Shown here in pieces: positions 60,796-64,000 of a DNA stretch of 64,000 bases. Position 1 is the stretch's first letter. Every line of letters begins with the position of its first letter. Source of the stretch: Stappia taiwanensis (GTDB taxonomy: Bacteria; Pseudomonadota; Alphaproteobacteria; Rhizobiales; Stappiaceae). The stretch covers positions 1 through 64,000 of the forward strand of contig NZ_BMCR01000010.1 in NCBI RefSeq assembly GCF_014635285.1, read 5' to 3'. The notes under the pieces are model-generated. The model had not been told where the DNA came from. It worked only from the letters and a program-made list of their open reading frames with translations, and searched no databases. A program made the translations under genes and the position numbers.

Positions 60796-62088
60796 TTACC
60801 GGGCGAGATCCGCGTCGAGCCGCGCCGCGACCGCCAGAAGCGCCGCATCCCGGCCATTGACCGCCCCGACCATCAACGCCCCGACATTTTCGCCGGTCGC
60901 TGGCGCCGCCCCGTCCCGCGTCGGCATCGACAGGGCGCAGGCATCGGCGAGATTGAGCAACGAGGTGTTGCGCAGCATCGCCGCGTTGAGCTGGTCGAAA
61001 TTCGCTTCCGTCTCGGCAATCGTCGGCGCCCGGCGCTGCAGCGTCGGCGCGATCATGGCATCGAAACCGGCAAGCGCCTCGGCGAACCGGGCGACCACCT
61101 CGCGGCGGGCCTGATAGGCGGCCTGCACCTCATCCTCGCCGACGGTCTCGGAAAAGCGGATGCGGGCGAGCACGCGCGGATCGCCGACGGTCTCAAGCTC
61201 TTGCAAATGCGCACCATAGATCCGGTGCGCCTCCACCGAAACAAGGATGCGGTTGAGCCCGATCGCCGCCTGCAGGAAGCCAAGGTCGACCGGCACCAGC
61301 TCATGACCGGCGGCGGCAAGCCGGTGGGTCACCGCATCGAAATGCGCTCGCGCCCAATCGTCGAGATCGGTGGTGAAGGCATTCTCCGGCACGGCAAGGC
61401 GCAAGCGCCCGGTGGCCGGCGCGGCCGAAGCGTCCCCGTCCTCGCTCATCACCTTGTAAGCGGCGAGCATGGTGGCGAAGTCCCGCGCCAGCGGCCCGGC
61501 CGTGTCGAACGAGGCGGCGAGCGAGTGAACGCCCTCAAGCGGCACCTTGCCCTGGCTCGGCTTGAACCCGTAAAGCCCGTTGATCGCGGAAGGGATGCGC
61601 ACCGACCCGCCGGTGTCCGTGCCAAGCGCCAGATCGCACAGCCCCAGCGCGACGCTGACACCGCCGCCAGAGGTCGAGCCGCCGGGGATCCGGTCGGCAT
61701 CGAAGACATTGCCCGGCGTGCCGTAGTGCGGGTTGAGCCCCACGCCGGAATAGGCGAATTCGCTCATGGTCGTGCGGCCGAAGGGAACCGCCCCGGCAGC
61801 CTTGATCCGCGCCACAACCGGGCAATCCGCCGCCGCCGGCGACCGCTCGCGCAGAAGCTTCGAGGCGGCGGTCGTGCGCGCGCCCTTCTCGTCGTAAAGA
61901 TCCTTCACCGACACCAGCAAGCCGGCCAGCGGCAATGCGGTGGCGGAGGCCGCGATCCGCGCGTCAGCCTCGGCCGCGTCGGCCAGAATCCGCTGTGGAT
62001 CGAACTCGGTGAACAGCCGCCCGGCGGCCTCGCCCAATGCCTCGACCCGAGCGATAGCCGCCCGTGCCTTCTCGACACATGCACTCAT
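60796..62088 (-). CDS. Amidase signature-family hydrolase
   Basis: This 430-residue protein has the Ser-cisSer-Lys triad of the amidase signature: Lys in PLAGLLVSVKDLYDEKG, then GGSTSGGGVSVALGLCDLAL and GTDTGGSVRIPSAINGLYGF. The Ser in GGSVRIPS is the nucleophile. It hydrolyses an amide or a carbamoyl ester. It overlaps no neighbour but lies 21 bases behind the DUF2848 gene on the same strand, in an operon that also contains a TRAP permease, suggesting uptake and hydrolysis of one compound. GGGAG precedes the ATG. Confidence 0.9.
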   Translation of the reverse strand: MSACVEKARAAIARVEALGEAAGRLFTEFDPQRILADAAEADARIAASATALPLAGLLVSVKDLYDEKGARTTAASKLLRERSPAAADCPVVARIKAAGAVPFGRTTMSEFAYSGVGLNPHYGTPGNVFDADRIPGGSTSGGGVSVALGLCDLALGTDTGGSVRIPSAINGLYGFKPSQGKVPLEGVHSLAASFDTAGPLARDFATMLAAYKVMSEDGDASAAPATGRLRLAVPENAFTTDLDDWARAHFDAVTHRLAAAGHELVPVDLGFLQAAIGLNRILVSVEAHRIYGAHLQELETVGDPRVLARIRFSETVGEDEVQAAYQARREVVARFAEALAGFDAMIAPTLQRRAPTIAETEANFDQLNAAMLRNTSLLNLADACALSMPTRDGAAPATGENVGALMVGAVNGRDAALLAVAARLDADLAR

Positions 62089-62109
62089 GGTCTTACTCCC
62101 GGTTTCGCC

Positions 62110-62787
62110 TCAGGACACCACCGGCAGCGACCTGATCTCGTAACTGTGCGCGATGCTGCGGCCCAGCACCGGATCCGTCAACTCCATGCGGAAGGCTGCC
62201 GCCGGACGCACACCGCCGATGGCGCCAAGCGTGCCGCACAGCATCGCCGCCGCCTGCCCCGACGCGGCCATCGCCTCAAGCCCGGCACCTTCGATCAACT
62301 GCGCAAGCGGCCGGATCGAGGCCAGCGTGCCTTCCTGATAAAGGGTCCAGTCCGACGCGCCCTCCTCGCGGATCCAGGAGCGCAGCTCCAGCCCGTCGAG
62401 GCGGTCCGCCACCTCCGAGAGGCGCCACAGGTCGCGGGCCACCGGCTTGGCGCAGGCCTGCTTGGACAGGGCGACGGAGAAGACTTCAAGGTCGCGGTCG
62501 GTGTGGTCGGAGGCAAGGCCGAGATAGGTCTCGCCGCCGTCGATGACGATCAGCGGCTCCACTTCGCCGGAGCTGCCACCGCCCACCACCTGAATTTCCT
62601 TCTCGCGCGTCAAGAGCCCGGCGGACACCCGGTAGTAGAGCGGCACGGTCGAGGGAGGGGCAACGCCAAGGGCGGCGAGCTCGTCGATGTGATGCTGGAT
62701 CGCCGCCGGATCGCGGCCGGTCCATCCGGCGACGATCACATTGCCGGTGTCGCAGCTGATCAGCTTGTCATCGCAAAGAAAATCCAT
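62110..62787 (-). CDS. DUF2848 family protein
   Basis: The ATG start MDFLCDDKLISCDTGNVIVA gives 225 residues. A TTG seven codons earlier is less likely. Conserved segments include VIVAGWTGRDPAAIQHHIDE, PLYYRVSAGLLTREKEIQVV and EVEPLIVIDGGETYLGLASD. They place it in the DUF2848 group, which is related to the fumarylacetoacetate-hydrolase fold. The family often lies beside transport genes for organic acids and amides. Here it sits between the TRAP permease and an amidase. Activity is unknown. Confidence 0.82.
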   Translation of the reverse strand: MDFLCDDKLISCDTGNVIVAGWTGRDPAAIQHHIDELAALGVAPPSTVPLYYRVSAGLLTREKEIQVVGGGSSGEVEPLIVIDGGETYLGLASDHTDRDLEVFSVALSKQACAKPVARDLWRLSEVADRLDGLELRSWIREEGASDWTLYQEGTLASIRPLAQLIEGAGLEAMAASGQAAAMLCGTLGAIGGVRPAAAFRMELTDPVLGRSIAHSYEIRSLPVVS

Positions 62788-62809
62788 GTCGAACCTCGTC
62801 ACGAACAAA

Positions 62810-62837
62810 GGGAGAGGTGCCCTCGGCCCCCTCTCCC
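62810..62837 (-). terminator. Terminator hairpin downstream of the TRAP permease
   Basis: GGGAGAGG and CCTCTCCC form an 8-bp stem. On the minus strand TTTGTTC follows. It lies 70 bases after the permease stop and just before the DUF2848 start, so it may separate or attenuate the two parts of the operon. Confidence 0.6.
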
Positions 62838-62909
62838 AGTTTCAGGAATTCGGAAGAATGGGCTTCCCCGCAAGCACATGGCGGGAAAGCCCGGAAGCGG
62901 CGTAGCGCG

Positions 62910-64000
62910 TCAGAAGTGATCGGGCAGGTAGAGGGCGAGCTCGGGCACCAGAACCAGCATCGCCACCATCGCCAGCATCACCGCGACGAACGGGATCGTT
63001 CCCAGCATCACGTCGGAGAACTTGCCGGATTTTCGCGCGCCCTGGACCACATAAAGGTTGAGCCCAACCGGCGGCGTGATCAGCGCCATTTCCACCAGCA
63101 CGATCATCAGGATGCCGAACCACACCTTGTCGAAGCCGAGCCCGGCCATGATCGGCACGACGATCGGGATCGTTGCCACCATCAGCGACAGGGTCTCGAT
63201 GAAGAAGCCAAGCACGATGTAAAGACCGATGACGACGAGCAACGTGCCGAAGGGCGACAGGTTGAGCCCAGTCAGAAGGTCTTGAAGGTCGCGGCCAAGC
63301 CCGGCCGAGGCCAGGGTGAAATTGAGGAAATAGGCGCCGGTGATCACCAGCATGATCATTGCCGTGATGCGCACGGTGCCCAGCAGGCTGTCGCGCATCA
63401 TCTCCAGCGAAACGCCGCGATTGGCGGCGGCGATCACCAGGGCGATGGCAACACCGACAGCGGCCGATTCCGTCGGCGTCGCCCAGCCGGCGTAGATCGA
63501 CCCGATCACCGCGACGAACAGCAGCATGATCGGCAAGAGCTGGATCAGGCTGGCGAACCGCTCGCCCCAGGAGAACGACCGGCTGACCCCGCCCAGCGAC
63601 GGGCGCAGGGTGCACAGGACCGCCGTCACCAGCATGAACACCAGCGCCATCAACAGGCCGGGGATCAGGCCGGCGAGGAACAGGCGCGGGATCGAGGTTT
63701 CGGTCAGGAAGCCATAGACGATCAGGTTGATCGACGGCGGAATGAGAATGCCAAGCGTGCCGCCGGCGGCAATGGCACCGGAAAACAGTTTCGGATCGTA
63801 GCCCAGCTTTTCCGCCTGCGGCATTGCCACCGTGGCGACCGTCGCCGCCGTGGCCACCGAGGACCCGGACGTGGCGGAGAACATGGTCGCGGTGCCGATA
63901 TTGGCGTGGATCAACCCGCCGGGCAGCCAGGAAAACCACTTGTCGAGCGAGGCATAGGTGCGCTCGGCGATGCCGCCGCGCACCAGGATCTCGCCCAGAA
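62910..64000 (-). CDS. dctM: TRAP transporter large permease (DctM family), 5' end outside the window
   Basis: The C-terminal 363 or so residues are visible as about ten helices with DctM features: IGTATMFSATSGSSVATAAT then GTLGILIPPSINLIVYGFLT, ETSIPRLFLAGLIPGLLMAL, and ITPPVGLNLYVVQGA near the end. It is the large (ion-motive) subunit of a sodium-dependent uptake system that needs a small DctQ subunit and a periplasmic binding protein, presumably encoded beyond position 64000. The coding frame runs to the window edge with no start, so the gene is partial here only by cut-off. Confidence 0.92.
   Translation of the reverse strand, partial: LGEILVRGGIAERTYASLDKWFSWLPGGLIHANIGTATMFSATSGSSVATAATVATVAMPQAEKLGYDPKLFSGAIAAGGTLGILIPPSINLIVYGFLTETSIPRLFLAGLIPGLLMALVFMLVTAVLCTLRPSLGGVSRSFSWGERFASLIQLLPIMLLFVAVIGSIYAGWATPTESAAVGVAIALVIAAANRGVSLEMMRDSLLGTVRITAMIMLVITGAYFLNFTLASAGLGRDLQDLLTGLNLSPFGTLLVVIGLYIVLGFFIETLSLMVATIPIVVPIMAGLGFDKVWFGILMIVLVEMALITPPVGLNLYVVQGARKSGKFSDVMLGTIPFVAVMLAMVAMLVLVPELALYLPDHF

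Overview
The window reads as a chromosome segment of a high-GC alphaproteobacterium (roughly 60-65% G+C by eye). It is probably a marine or plant/soil-associated member of the Hyphomicrobiales/Stappiaceae type. The lineage call is an inference from four traits: a BioR regulator with TTATCTATAA boxes, an imuA-imuB-dnaE2 mutasome, a blcRABC (attJKLM-like) butyrolactone operon, and a TRAP transporter. Genes are densely packed with many ATGA-type overlaps. No rRNA, CRISPR array or intact transposase was seen. One tRNA, Met(CAT), is present.

Layout. 0.2-5.1 kb: an HlyD / RbbA-type ABC / ABC-2 permease efflux system. 5.1-13.4 kb: a catabolic block with a cyclase-family hydrolase that closely resembles isatin hydrolase, two phytoene-dehydrogenase-like flavoproteins, a MarR regulator and an indolepyruvate:ferredoxin oxidoreductase pair. 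13.5-14.2 and 19.5-20.0 kb: gene remnants (DeoR, creatininase and RidA fragments) that bracket a compact four-gene synthase-type polysaccharide cassette at 14.8-19.5 kb (TackOD1 zinc-ribbon protein, GT2 synthase, membrane-fusion protein, secreted glycosidase-like protein). 20.1-27.5 kb: glutamate dehydrogenase, a zinc alcohol dehydrogenase, and the blcC-blcB-blcA operon with divergent blcR and a palindromic operator between them. 27.6-28.9 kb: RidA and an EamA exporter.

29.1-36.5 kb: a MarR-headed aromatic-metabolism cluster (YciI, TrpXYZ-like ABC importer, FMN 2-hydroxyacid oxidase, divergent prephenate dehydratase, methyltransferase). An identical 16-nt sequence lies at both ends. 36.8-39.2 kb: a GFA protein, and an MFS exporter divergent from a TetR regulator. 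39.7-46.7 kb: a lower-GC LysR gene and a probable small-molecule pathway (short ORF, methyltransferase, cupin, KamA-family radical SAM enzyme, FAD/NAD(P) protein, MBL hydrolase). 46.8-55.7 kb: a DUF188 protein, bioR-bioY-bioB, the mutasome and a SpoIIAA-like protein. 55.8-57.0 kb: a rearrangement scar and an AT-rich orphan gene abutting the 3' end of tRNA-Met. 57.5-64 kb: a SyrD/YojI-type ABC exporter, a divergent MurA paralogue, and an amidase, a DUF2848 protein and a TRAP permease that runs off the window.

The strongest candidates for something undescribed are the TackOD1-linked polysaccharide cassette, the KamA-centred cluster, and the MarR cluster bounded by twin operators. All functional assignments come from reading the sequence and remembered family features. 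No database search was run.
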